DNA of 64,000 bases, from NCBI GenBank assembly GCA_030374765.1, contig JARGXX010000115.1, forward strand, positions 1,279,501-1,343,500, given 5' to 3'. Source of the stretch: Agarophyton chilense. Lineage: Eukaryota > Rhodophyta > Florideophyceae > Gracilariales > Gracilariaceae. Both the position numbers and the translations under genes were made by a program. How positions within the stretch are numbered: the first letter of the stretch is position 1; each line of letters starts with the position of its first letter. Positions 53,176 through 64,000 of the stretch are shown here, one piece after another. The notes beneath the pieces are model-generated. The model saw only the letters and a program-made list of their open reading frames with translations. It was not told the origin of the DNA and made no database searches.

Positions 53176-54097
53176 TGAAGTGCAACCCTCGTGAGGGCCG
53201 TTTTCCAGGACTTGGTTGTTTTTCCGCCTCAGGCGATACTTGTGAGATCTATGAGTAATACCGCTACTAGCGGGCTGGCGTAGCCAGGTGTTTACGCGTT
53301 GTATGCGAAGTGCACCGGCGGACGTGCGCCGTGGCCCCGATTCAGGTGTGACTTACCCACGTGTACCACGGGTGGCCCAAGACTGGTTGGCACAGCATAG
53401 CTGGATATTTCTCTATTTATTTAGCTTTATTACACTATGTTAGGGAGCTCATTAGAGTATTCTACACTATATAGTGCCAGGGCGATCTCGCCCTGACACT
53501 CAGTAAACCTCCCCAACCAGGGATCTTGGCTCTAAGTCTTTTTCCGCTTTCGCGAGTCTTCCACGCTCTACGGAGGTGAAGCCGCGTTACTAACGGTAGA
53601 CTTATCCACCCTGCGTCAACAGGAGACTCACCGCTTCTAGCGTGTATATTGTTCATACCACTGCCGTGTTCTCGCCCCAGTATTGGGTTTGCTACATATT
53701 TCTTTTGGCTCTCGTGGCCCATGCCCCCGATCGCCCCCACTGGGTGGTCCCCCCTTTATCGCTTACCCACTCTCGTGGTAGCTCCCCCTTTTGCTTTGTG
53801 GTTGGTTGTTCGTGCCGCTCCCGCGTTCGTCGCGCGCCGGCTTACCGTATTTACCGCCACTCCAGTGGGTACACTACTCGATCTCGAGACTTTCCCACTC
53901 CCGTGGAATACAGCTCATACCTGGTCTGCTCCCATCTAGCATCCCGCACTCTCCCCGCTTGGCGTTCCGGTGAACCTCAGCCTTACACCCCGACTTAGTC
54001 GTGTTCACTCCGGAGAGGCTCCGTCGCCGTGCTACCCTCCTTGGAGGAAGACTCGGACATCTTCGTGTGTTTCCGCCGCCCTTGGCGTTGCACTACA
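53176..54097 (+). repeat. 3' LTR of copy A
   Basis: It has the same 922-bp length as the 5' LTR, with about 22 differences counted by eye and no insertions or deletions. Confidence 0.95.
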
Positions 54098-54102
54098 CGA
54101 AC
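54098..54102. repeat. right target-site duplication CGAAC
   Basis: Exact copy of 42065-42069. Confidence 0.93.
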
Positions 54103-56000
54103 CCAGCAAGCGAAATTTGGTCAAAAACATGATACCCTTCACGTTTATCCCTGGACCGACTGAGCCTGTAAACCTTCAGTCGTTCATTGCCTCTCTCGTC
54201 GAAGAAATCCAATCCTTGAACAGACATGGTATTGAGACGCAGTTTATGTTCTACGACAGAACATGGCGAAAGGTTCGAGTCCATCTGTTATGGTTTCCTG
54301 AAAACTTTCCAGCTGTGAAGAAAGTTAGTAGATTAAAAGGCCATAATGGAAAGCGACCCTGCCGTTTTTTGCAATATCGAGGAAGTTTGGTCTGCGTTCA
54401 ACCGAAGTTACTATTTGCCTAGCAGGATACGACAATCTGGTAGAATTCGTTCACTATTTAACCCATTTCGTTTTTCGATACATTCGGTTAGTAAAACTGT
54501 TCAAACCATCAAGAGATTATAACTTTTCGAAAGGCAAAGAAGATTTGATATGCAAAAAGACTCTGCCATTACCGGAGATTCAGATATACTTTCTCTCCCT
54601 AATCTACTCGCTTATAAGTCTTTTCCGACTGACATAATGCCCTTGTTCAAAAACATCGGCAAAGATTCGATTCGCTTGTGGCTGACGCCAGGTTAACCTT
54701 ACTGATTGAGCAAGTCTTCCATAAGACATATTGGATCAGAAGCTTTAATGTTTTGGAAAACGAATCTCTAACCAGATCTAAAGTCGACCAAGACCACTAA
54801 GTGGGTTTTCAGAGTGAAAATCAGCAGAGGTTAAGTCGTTTATATTGTCTTATAGTCTCGATGTACTTAAGGAGCATCTACCGACGACATACCAATCAAG
54901 TTGGAATATTTTTGTGGAGATTGCTGACAATTGTTGGAGTCCAACGCTCAGGAGAAGTGATGTCGACAGATTGAAACAATTGACGCTTTGTTTCTATCAT
55001 CAGTTTGAGCGGCTCTACGTCAAAGGCGACCCTCAGAAAATTCATTTTCGCAAATATACGCTTCATTCACTTCTCCATCTTTTCCAAGGAGTTTTTGAGT
55101 GTGCGTGACCTGTAGGGTACTCGCAATACTGGATGAAGCGATGCATTGGATGGAGTTTTGGCCGCATGAACGCCAGGAAACTTGCACAGGCCTCTCTACT
55201 TCAGGATGCAAAATTATTGAAAGGATACAAATTCTTCTTGCTTTTGTCAATACAAAGTGATGAAATAGAAAGTTTTCCAGATCTAGTACGTAAAGGATTG
55301 TATGAACCCAGAGGTCAGGGAAATTCGTAATTGTTCGGCAGCAGTGCGAATATGAACAATTTCCTTCTTCGTGTAGGAGAGGGTACTTTATGCGCAAGTA
55401 CGATTGTTTGAAATTCTTTGGAGCCTTTGACATTATGGATATCATCGGTCTAGTTACTTTTAGATCTTGATTACGTTTTGTTACTGGTAGCGCGGTGCAG
55501 GATGCAATGGCAAGAATTCATCCCGGTAATTTTGATGAGATAGAATTGCATTCTCGCGAGAACTGGCATTTGGCCATTGAGATGTAGAATGAAAGACCTA
55601 CTGCAGTGTGGTATGGCCGTGTACATATGCTTTTTTAGTTTGAAATGGGCATGACAGTCATTGATCAATCTGCAAGATGGAATCACTCGCAGAAAAAGTA
55701 TAAGTAGTTATAATACAATGTACCGCCGGTCTTGAGGTGGGATCCCAGCTTCAGGTGTACGAGAACTGCCCGTCCGCCGATGCTTTTGGCTCAGAAACAG
55801 TGGAGGACCTTTCCATCATGTCCCGACTGATCAGTGTTGTGAGTCACAGTGCTCCTTCTCAACAGTTACGTAGTGGAGGCCGGCAACAATGCTACTACAT
55901 AGATAACATGACAATTAACATCAGATTGCCTTCTAAGCAAAGAATATGTCGTACAATCACCTCTGGGGTATGCTTCTGTCTTGTCTCGGGATCGTGGTGA
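54098..56000 (+). mobile_element. CACTA/EnSpm (Transposase_21) transposase, right part
   Basis: The transposase continues from the left part in the same reading frame: NMIPFTFIPGPTEP then, further on, PAVKKVSRLKGHNGKRPCRF, which corresponds to the family block ending in KGHNG..PCR (54336-54350). Downstream, frames at about 54845-55330 show the later family region (ending HSLLHLFQGVFECA, then a YSQYWMKRCIGWSFG stretch in the next frame). A last possible piece (55737-56000) is similar in style but less certain. Several stops and frame changes show the element is dead. I found no terminal inverted repeat at the right end. Confidence 0.7.
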
Positions 56001-56931
56001 CGCTCAACCGTAAGGAGCGTGTTGACGCTCAACCTTAGAAGGTAGACGTAAAAAACCTCGATGGTAACAGGGCACCGTGAAAACCCGCAGGGGCAAACGG
56101 CGGGGCAACTAGCCTTTACCGTGTAGATGAACGATGGTAGGCGTCAACGCGCGGGAAAGCCTGTGTGGTAGCTGAGAAACGATGAACCAAAAGGTATAGT
56201 CGTGACCCAAGGGGTGCCTGTCTTTATCAGATTAGGATGGGGGAGGTGCAGTTCCCTATATGCAGTGGACTGCACTCTCCAGATCACCCGGGAGGTGCCA
56301 GCAACGCACGGTCTCTGGCCTAGTGTCAGAGACCTGGCTAGCACTGGCTACAGTGCCAGGTGGCCACTCCACTACTGTACTGAAGTAAATATAATTACAA
56401 TTACAAGTACTAACAACTTCTCAACCAGAAGGTACAGGTCAACACTACACGTGGCAGACAACACCTAGATGGTAGCTCGCCCGGAGCTGCATGGCCGATG
56501 ATCCCTTGCATCCATCACCTACAAAGTCAGTGTAGTATATTGACAACCTCAAACTTCAGCCCTTCCGACACTATACGAAAGACCCCCTTCCTACCCGTGA
56601 GGGACGCCCCGTGTCTCCTTCCATCAAACCATAGAGTTGTAGCGAGTGACAGCGGCGCGGGCATCGGAGTGGTGTCTGTGCGCGACGCGCGATCCCTTGA
56701 GGTTCAAAACTCGGCGCCATTATCGGTTAGGGAGGGCGCGCGACGACGTCGGCGCACGATTTGATCGACAACCATTCAGGTAGGGAATGCCATGAGAGCG
56801 ATGCAGTGTAACTAGCGCGCTCGCGGACACCTTCTCGGTAGTGGCCCTGCTTGCTTGCGATTTTGCTTCCGCATAGCCCCTCTGTCTAACCAAGTTGTTA
56901 TCTCACCCTTCCCGGTTACTCAAACTTCAGT
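56000..56931 (-). repeat. probable 3' LTR of family 2, limits uncertain
   Basis: The right limit is suggested by TTCA followed by a C/T-rich run (GTCCCCTCCTAACTCCC). On the minus strand this is a purine tract next to TGAAGT, the same LTR start as in family 1. Length would then be about 910-935 bp, like family 1. The left limit could be TG at 55998 or 56020. Inside is a strong inverted repeat (GGTCTCTG...CAGAGACC, about 56309-56333). Confidence 0.4.
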
Positions 56932-57269
56932 CCCCTCCTAACTCCCTGCGCGCCCCGTCTTGCCTGGTCGTTCCTACGGCTCGACAACCATTCAGATATT
57001 GCTGCCCTTAATTGGCGGCGTCGCAACTGTAACCGTGCCGTCCGGCTTTCCCTGAAGGTTTCCTGGCTTCTCGACCTTTCAGGTTTCGTCTACCTTGTAA
57101 GGTTTGACTCGTGGCGCCGGTGGAGCCTGAGCCTGCGTCGATACAACCCTTGCGGTGTTGGCCTAAGTCCGTGGTGGGAGCTTCCGGTTGTGAAAGCTTA
57201 TTGGTGTTGAGCGGCCCCGTCGGTAATTACGCGACCTTTTTCCGGTTTTGCATTCCGGTTTACCCTCAA

Positions 57270-59740
57270 CGCGATGACAGGATCGCGCCGCCTCCACACA
57301 CGCGTTCGAACACATTTGGTACCACGTCGGTGCACCTCGCGCCGCATCGTGGATTCGTCACCGATACCTCGAAGGGGTGGGTCGTCCCCACAAGCAGCCC
57401 CAGCGATCGAGAGACGTGAGATGCCGGTTACCATTGAGGTTGAAGAAGTCGGAGATTCCGAGGGGATTGATACCCCTGCAGTTATGCCTTTAAGGTCGGA
57501 TTGGTCCCGTTCCACGATACCTCAAAGATCTGGACCCATTCGAGACCGCACGCCGGCCACTGTTGTACCCGAAAGGTCGGTGTCGGTACTACCGGAAAGG
57601 TTGGATCCGTCTGCCATCTCCTCAGAACGGACCGAGAAGGCTCTAATTCAGAAGGATGAATACCCGCTGGTGTTCACCGCGGCGGTGGAGGTCGAGTAAT
57701 CACCTCGTTCGTCGGGTCGAGCTACGGCCTTCCCAACCATTTCAGGTAGCGGCCCATCTCGTGGCCGTGGAAGCGGTGGTATTACCAAGACGGTGACTCG
57801 CTCGACTTCGCGAACGCCTACCAACATTGGGTTTTGCAGAATGCCTGTCCCTGCGACTCAGTTCTCCCTTGGGACTCCGGCTGACCCGTACCAACGCAGT
57901 GGTGGGCTTCCTTCGACGACCCAAACCAATTGGGCTCACAATCTCGCGTTCGGTGCGGCGAACCGGACGACGAGTCAGTATGGATCTTTTGGTATTACCG
58001 TCGACCAGGTGACGAACAATGACCTATTGAAGCACGATTGGCCTGTGGCGGTGTGGAATTCGTCATTGCCGGCAGCTCTTACCAGACCTTAATTGGATAC
58101 CTACTTGGGTTTGTCCCGTTGGGACTGCGAGCGCCTTCGCTCCGTTCCATTGCTTTTGAAGAAACGGGACCAAGAGTCTCAACCTCGTCAGGGTCGACTG
58201 GAATGTTACCAGAGTCGGCAGCGTCATACACCTTTGAGGTATTTCATCCCACCGATATATCCCAGCGACTTGCCGTATGTGCGCATCGAACCGGAGCTCG
58301 ATTATTACCGTTGATTGGTGGTGCGAGTGTGCCAGTACCCGTCTATTCCGGAGACTTACCTTCCGGTTTCACCTGACTTGGTTTCCCTGAATCGGCCTTT
58401 CACCACTATCAATTGGGCTGACCGTAGTAGGTGGGGCGAGGATGCAGCGACGGAGAGTCGTGTTCGCACTCGCAACTTTTACACTCGCGTTATGCATATG
58501 TTTCATAACGTCGAGTACTTCTCACAACCGACGAAGGGCAGACGCCATTGGTACGTGCTTCGACCAGAGTGGTGTGAGTCTTATGAGGTTCCGTTACCGC
58601 TGAGCATGCCCACTCCGCCGGTTTTGGCGTACTTCGGGAGTCAGGTTTCCCGGAACCTAGAGCGGTATTACCTCATTTAGTCGATTGCCCTCTCGGAGTG
58701 GACCGTGTTGATTGCCATCTTGGCTCTGAATTCCGCCCGTTACGGTATCGATTGGGATTGTCGCAATCCCGACTCGGACCTATATCGAGATGGTGTTCAA
58801 CCTGTAGGTCGCATCTTCTTCATACCTCCGAGGGTTGCCCAAGATATTTTCCGATTTGGATACGAGAACATCGTTGAGGGGACCGATTATACCGTGAAGG
58901 ATTTGGACTCGTATCTCGAGCAGAGCAAGAATTACCATTGGGATTCCCATCAAGGTTGGAAGGATTTGGATCCCCCAACTTGGGAGATTGTGCCTCGCCA
59001 CGCCCAATATTATCCCGGGGAGCCTCCTCTTTATTGAGCTCCAGCGAGCCCCGAACCTTATTACGGTACTGTGGAGACACCGATTGGTCGATATGCTGGT
59101 CTCTTCCCGTCCGAGCAGTTATCTCAAGGTTGTAAGTCGCCTATCCCTACGGGTGTGACTCCAACTCAACCGAGCTCCTCGCGGGTTGCTGGTCCGGTTC
59201 GACCTCTTTTGGCTGGTATTGCTCGTCCTCCGCCTCAACCTATGATTGATTCTCCGGTCGTGGTCGGTTTGCTGGCTCGAATTCGCCTGTCTTTATTCAC
59301 CAACTTTCACAGAGCTTAGCCTACCTCCGTGGTTGCTGCATTAACGCTCCTTGAAGGTTTGCTGCCGCCCTATGCGCAATACATGAAGGCGCTGAACCAA
59401 CTTGGGGAGTTCCGGAATCGGTTCCAGTTGGACATGTACCAACTGGCCATTCATCAGGTTGCCAATCTGGAAATTGTCTCTCCTGCTGCGCCATCTGATC
59501 CTTTGACAGATCCCCTTCTAGGTGCTAACTTGAACCCTGCAGTTTTGCAACCTGCTCCGGCGGTTCCTTTCGTTCATCCTCTTTCGGTTTCGACTTCTCT
59601 CCCCAGTGGCGGGGATACCGCTCCTTTGCTACCTCTTAGGTCGATGGCTCCTAGCATTTCGGCAGGTTTTCCTCCGTGGGTAGTCAATAACACGGGTCCT
59701 CTTGATTCCATTGCTCCTAAACCGACAAGTCCTTCTTAAA
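57270..59740 (+). mobile_element. antisense reading frame region of family 2
   Basis: Lies between the chromodomain and the presumed 3' LTR, on the strand opposite to pol. The frame is broken but its protein shows blocks matching the antisense frame of copy A: PTPPVLAYFGSQV against ELPPVITYYGSYL, and SEWTVLIAIL against TEWAVRAAVF, in the same order and spacing. The last part (59329-59739) is Ala/Pro/Leu-rich, as in copy A. Confidence 0.65.
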
Positions 59741-59935
59741 GTAAATTGTTGTCTCTTCTTGTCTCCTCTACTGTTACATTCAGTTGTTCTTTCGTGCCCT
59801 CCCTTGTAGGTAATCTTACACGCATATGCGTCCACCTTCTGCGGAAAACGACGTCTTTTGTCCCCCTTCCTTAGACCTGAGTACCACGAAGGTCTAAGGT
59901 TAGCCGTCTGCAGGCATCGGCCCCTTGCGACGGCG
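59741..59935. other. short spacer between antisense frame and chromodomain of family 2
   Basis: CT-rich sequence; no feature recognised. Confidence 0.4.
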
Positions 59936-62139
59936 CCAATACCTGATACGGAAGGGAGGGGGCATTGCGGATGGGGGCTCGAGGGTGTCCCCTTCTGGGC
60001 CCCAGCCGTACCACCTGACGGTGTACTACAGACCATTGTAGGTTCGCGTGTGGCCCACAAGACGGTCAACGGGAAATTCCTCTGAGGTTTGGTCCTGATC
60101 TTTCGGGGGAACGCCACCTCGATGGTTCATATGCTCCGAGTTGGGAGCTCCGTGTGTGGGAGCCGGGTCGGGAGCTCCCGCTGTTACAGTGTGATGTTCC
60201 ATTTCCGTCCCGGTAAGAGGGTTGTAATCCGGATCATCACGTTGAAGGTCATCGTTCACCTCAATTTGGGTGGGGTCCTCCGAGGGTCGAGTGCGCAGAG
60301 CTACAGCTCTGGGCTCTCGGGCTGCGGTGCCTGCCTCAATGCGATGTTGAACCGTTTCAGGTGCGACCGTGATACTGTCGATTGATATCGTATTCGATAT
60401 TCCATCTTGTTCAACTGTAACGGTGTGGTCTGATGCGTTCAATACCTTATAAGGTTCCACTGATATGGGTAGAAGCTTCGAATTGATATATCTATCAATA
60501 ACTTCATCGTCCGCTTCATTACTCGTTCGTGGTCTTTTACCTGAAGGTGGGTTGTCTATGTAGAAATATTGTCCCGAAGATACAGAGACCACTTTGGTTA
60601 CCCTACGGTCACAGTCGGCTTTGTACCGCTTCTGGGCTGCAGTGAGGCGGCTCTCTGCATGTTTGAGAGCCCTCCTCAACCTCACAAGGGTATTCCGCAT
60701 GACCTGGGAAGGGGTCAGTGCGCCTGCTGCAGTGCTGGTGGTATGATATCCCTGCACTACAATACCTTCGGGGTGTCGCGAAAGGACCACATCAAAGGGA
60801 GTGGTCTGCGTTGGCCGGTGTACCTGAAGGTTATAGGAGTAGGTGAGCGGGTGCACCAGCTCATCCCATCCAGTTTGGTGCTCTTCCGTATAGTGTCGTA
60901 GCCTTGATAACAATTTATGGTTAAAGCGCTCGATCTGTCCGTTTGTCTGCGGGTGGTAGGCAGTAATGAAATAGTGCTTGATACCCAAGAGGTTACAGAC
61001 TGCTTCGAAGAACTTTAATGCTAGGTTTGAACCATTATCGATGAGTAGGTACAGTGGTGTGCGATACGGGTAGACCCAATTGTTGAGGAACGCGATCGCC
61101 AGCGTGATTGACTTCGTCTCCTTTAAAGGTATCGCTCTCGTGAGCTTCGATAACCTGTCGGTGATCACTAGAATGTGCTGATATCCATTCTTGGTCTTGG
61201 GAAGTGGTCCTAGATAGTCTATCGCAACAAACTTCAATGGACCCGCTGCTGGAAACAGCTTGAGGTACTTTCGATGATTTCGAATACCACCGCCGGTACG
61301 AACACAAGATTCGAACTGAACTACAAAGGTATAGACATCATGGGCCATATGAGGCCATTCGAACTGTTGCCTCAAGGTTTAATACATCCTGGTGGAACCG
61401 GGGTGTCCCGATAGTCGCGGGTAATGCGCGAGATACAAGACTCTCGGGCGCAGCGCCTTCGGAATCACCTTTTGAAGGCTACAATCCAAGGTTGACCTTC
61501 TCACGATGTACCCATTGTGGTCCACATCGAACGGTGATCCTTTGAAACCAATTTGATCAGCCAGGTTTCTGCAGTACGCATCCTGGGCCTGTTCTCGTAG
61601 AAACTCCTCTCGGGTTACGGGCAATAAGTTCGTTTCCTCTAGGGTCAGTATCTGCGTTGCCATGTCGGTGTTCCGCAAAGCATCTTCTTCAGGTAAGTCC
61701 CAACATCCTTCTAGGTGTTCGCCAGTACCATTTTGTTTTGATGACACCAAGAAGCAATGGATGTCATCGTCCACAGGTTCTGTCTCTAGCCCTGAGGTGT
61801 TTAAGCGTGACATAGCATCAGCTATGTTGTGCTTGATACCTGGACGGTACTGTACGTCGTATTCAAACTCCGACGTCTCAACCTCCAACGGGCAGGTCTA
61901 CCAGACGCATCTGCGAGTCCGAGGATCCACCTTAAGGCGTCGTGGTTCGTGCGCAACGTAAAGCGCGCACCATAAAGGTATGGACGGAGCATAAAAATGC
62001 TCCACATTACTGCTAGACATTCCTTCTCGGTTACCTTGTAGTTCTGCTCTGCCTCATTCATAGCTCGGCTTCAGTACCTTAGAGGTAATTTGTCTCCGTT
62101 GTGCTGCTCCTGCATGAGACAACAACAAATTTGGGCATG

Positions 62140-62144
62140 GGATG
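62140..62144. repeat. presumed target site of copy B (GGATG)
   Basis: These five bases abut the LTR of copy B. The partner copy is beyond the window, so the duplication is predicted, not seen. Confidence 0.4.
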
Positions 62145-63066
62145 TGTAGTGCAACGCCAAGGGCGGCGGAAACACACGAAGATGTCCGAGTCTTCCTCCA
62201 AGGAGGGTAGCACGGCGACGGAGCCTCTCCGGAGTGAACACGACTACGTCGGGGTGTAAGGCCGAGGTTCACCGGCACGCCAAGCGGGGAGAGTGCGGGA
62301 TGCTAGAAGGGAGCAGACCGGGTATGAGCTGTATTCCACGGAAGTGGGCAAGTCTCGAGATCGAGTAGTGTACCCACGGGAGTGGCGGTAAATACGGTAA
62401 GCCGGCGCGCGACGAACGCGGGAGCGGCACGAACAACCACCCACAAAGCGAAAGGGGGAGCTACCACGAGAGTGGGTAAGCGATAAAGGGGGGACCACCC
62501 AGTGGGGGCGATCGGGGGCATGGGCCACGAGAGCCAAAAGAAATATGTAGTAAACCCAATACTGGGGCGAGAACACGGCAGTCGTATGAACAATATACAG
62601 GCTAGAAGCGGTGACTCTCCTGTTGACGCAGGGTGGATAAGTCTACCGTTAGTAACGCGGCTTCACCTCCGTAGAGTGTGGAAGACTCGCGAAAGCGGAA
62701 AAAGACTTAGAGCCAAGAACCCTGGTTGGAGAGGTTTACTGAGTGTCAGGGCGAGATCGCCCTGGCACTATATAGTGTAGAATACTCTAAGGAGCTCCCT
62801 AACCTAGTGTAATAAATCTAAATAAATAGAGAAATATCCAGCTATGCTGTGCCAACCTGTCCTGGGCCACCCGTGGTACACGTGGGTAAGTCGCACCCGA
62901 ATCGGGGCCACGGCGCACGTCCGCCGGTGCACTTCGCGTACAACGCGTATACACCTGGCTACGCCAGCCCGCTAGTAGCGGTATTACTCATAGATCTCAC
63001 AAGTATCGCCCGAGGCGGAAAAACAACCAAGTCCTGGAAAACGGCCCTCACGAGGGTTGCACTTCA
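62145..63066 (-). repeat. 3' LTR of copy B
   Basis: Exactly 922 bp, like both LTRs of copy A. It has the same TG/CA ends, TATA-type palindrome and CCAC..GTGG dyads. Confidence 0.95.
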
Positions 63067-64000
63067 TATCCCCCTCCTGAGGCGCGAGTAAGACATCCGT
63101 GATGGTGGGCGCCGCGCCGAGACGAATGCATAAGAGTGCAACCAGCTCGCTGGGATCTACTTCATCCGATGCCAACAAACGCAGTGCGGCAAAACTCCAG
63201 TCTCCTGGCAACAACCGTTCTCAACGTTCCATCTCAACCGAATCCGCATCCTTGCGTGCCAGTCCTCCGATTCCTCGGCATCGTCTTCCGCTTCGCCGGT
63301 CTGCTCTTCCGGTCATCCGGCCTCTTCGCTCACCGATGAGCAACCAAAACAATCAACCCAACCGTCTCCCTGCGGGGTACTTCTCCGGCCTCCGGTGCAC
63401 TCCGCTTCCGCAAAGCGCGTCATCGGCTGCGCCGCAGATTCCTATCGCAAACGCGGCTGCTGCTCCGTACGGAATGCTCCCCCCGAGAGGGTGGCCGCCA
63501 TACGACATGCTTTTCGGGCGCCATCCTGGGCATCATGCGTCCGTTCTCCGGCTTGCGCCGTGGTTCCACCCGATTGCGGTGTTAAACGAAGCGCTCATAG
63601 CGATGTTCACCGATGGAAACGGGATGCTTTCGGGCGATATTCCGGCCGTGGTGACAACTTCGTTGGATTGGCAACGCCGCGTAGCGGTTCCGGTCCACGC
63701 TGTGGCGCGCCGGGGTAGTGGAACCTCCGCTTCCGCTCATGCGGCCTTCGTCCTTCTTGGCCATCAACGGCTTCGCCGGGCTCCTTTCGAATATCCTATC
63801 CCCGATGGTCTCGGCACCGACATTCGGCTTTACCGCACTCAAGGTGAGATTGGTTACGTCGATCGCCTGGCGGGTTTGGAAACACTCTCGTGGAGGGGCG
63901 TCCCGATAGCACGGCAGGAGGCCATGTGCCGGACGCGACCGATTATCCGGGCAGAATTCCGCTACATGCGTCGACTTGCGCGGGCCAACTTCCTCGCCCT
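62145..64000 (-). mobile_element. family 1 chromovirus, copy B (minus strand, runs off the window)
   Basis: It has a 922-bp LTR (62145-63066) in inverted orientation, then the polypurine tract (63067-63078) and the beginning of the antisense frame region (plus strand, from about 63.1 kb), all matching copy A with scattered differences. It is therefore the 3' end of a second copy that entered the RNase H part of family 2. Only the first 1.86 kb are visible; wholeness cannot be judged. Confidence 0.93.

Larger units (their letters stand above)
42070..54097 (+). mobile_element. Ty3-like LTR retrotransposon, chromovirus lineage (family 1, copy A)
   Basis: A 12,028-bp fossil element, complete at both ends: 922-bp LTRs with TG...CA ends, 5-bp target duplication, a possible primer-binding site right after the 5' LTR, a polypurine tract, gag, pol in the order protease, reverse transcriptase, RNase H, integrase, chromodomain, and an antisense frame before the 3' LTR. 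The two LTRs differ at about 22 of 922 positions by my count, with no length change, so the insertion is fairly recent. The coding part looks broken in roughly half a dozen places. It lies inside the CACTA-type transposase. Confidence 0.95.
56000..62144 (-). mobile_element. second Ty3-like chromovirus family (family 2), minus strand, interrupted
   Basis: A fossil element read right to left. Parts in the window: a probable 3' LTR (left end, limits unsure, perhaps ending near 56931), an antisense frame region on the plus strand (57.3-59.74 kb), and on the minus strand chromodomain (about 59.94-60.05 kb, YTVRWYGWGPE), integrase (about 60.75-61.3 kb, with D, D and E positions visible: VAIDYLGPL, LLIDNGSN and QIERFNHK), HHCC region (about 61.3-61.45 kb) and part of RNase H (about 61.8-62.1 kb). 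It is cut at 62144 by copy B of family 1. It is broken, with clearly more breaks than copy A (around ten), so it is older. Protease, RT and gag lie beyond the window, if present. Confidence 0.85.

Noticed and set aside
1-64000. CRISPR arrays, bacterial operons or rRNA genes
   Set aside because: No regularly spaced repeats, no rRNA signatures, and the genes are eukaryotic with spliceosomal introns.

Overview
The window reads as nuclear DNA of a red alga (Rhodophyta, plausibly a florideophyte such as Chondrus or a relative). Two genes argue for this. One is an NblB-type HEAT-repeat phycobilisome protein behind a transit-peptide-like leader (32538-33296). The other is a bacterial-type DnaG primase with a leader peptide (16447-19200), fitting nucleus-encoded plastid replication. 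Cytosolic ribosomal proteins RPL23A and RPL7, a mitochondrial carrier, a DEAD-box helicase and short spliceosomal introns (56-241 nt, GT..AG, with TACTAAC/CTAAC branch sites) make it eukaryotic. The species call is inference.

Region 1 to about 38.3 kb is a gene island with few introns. In order it holds: RPL23A; a small unknown ORF; a basic nuclear-looking protein; a TrmL/SpoU-type tRNA methyltransferase (one 100-nt intron); an aminoacylase-1-like M20 peptidase (minus); a single C2H2 finger protein; a small Ser-rich ORF; an AT-hook/HTH protein; DnaG primase (minus) divergent from RPL7 (17-nt first exon, 241-nt intron); a four-exon mitochondrial carrier; a kelch-BTB protein; an armadillo-like protein (minus); a PH-domain CaMK-like kinase; NblB; an OFA-type MFS transporter (minus); and a DDX52/ROK1-like helicase (minus). 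Between the kinase and nblB lies a hairpin-rich stretch with a TATA-like box that may be a structured RNA gene.

Region 38.3-39.1 kb is an AT-rich island. From about 39.1 kb to the end the DNA is a nested pile of transposable elements. The oldest layer is a decayed CACTA/EnSpm-type (Transposase_21) DNA transposon, seen at about 41.7-42.07 kb and again at 54.1-56.0 kb. It is split by a 12,028-bp Ty3-like chromovirus with 922-bp LTRs and a 5-bp target duplication CGAAC (42070-54097). A second chromovirus family lies on the minus strand at about 56-62.1 kb. It is itself split at 62145 by another minus-strand copy of the first family, which runs off the window.

The most unusual observation is an antisense reading frame between pol and the 3' LTR. 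It is present in both chromovirus families, and its protein similarity is visible although the two families are clearly distinct. The LTRs of the first family also carry repeated CCAC-N(2-4)-GTGG dyads whose arms are kept where the spacers differ.
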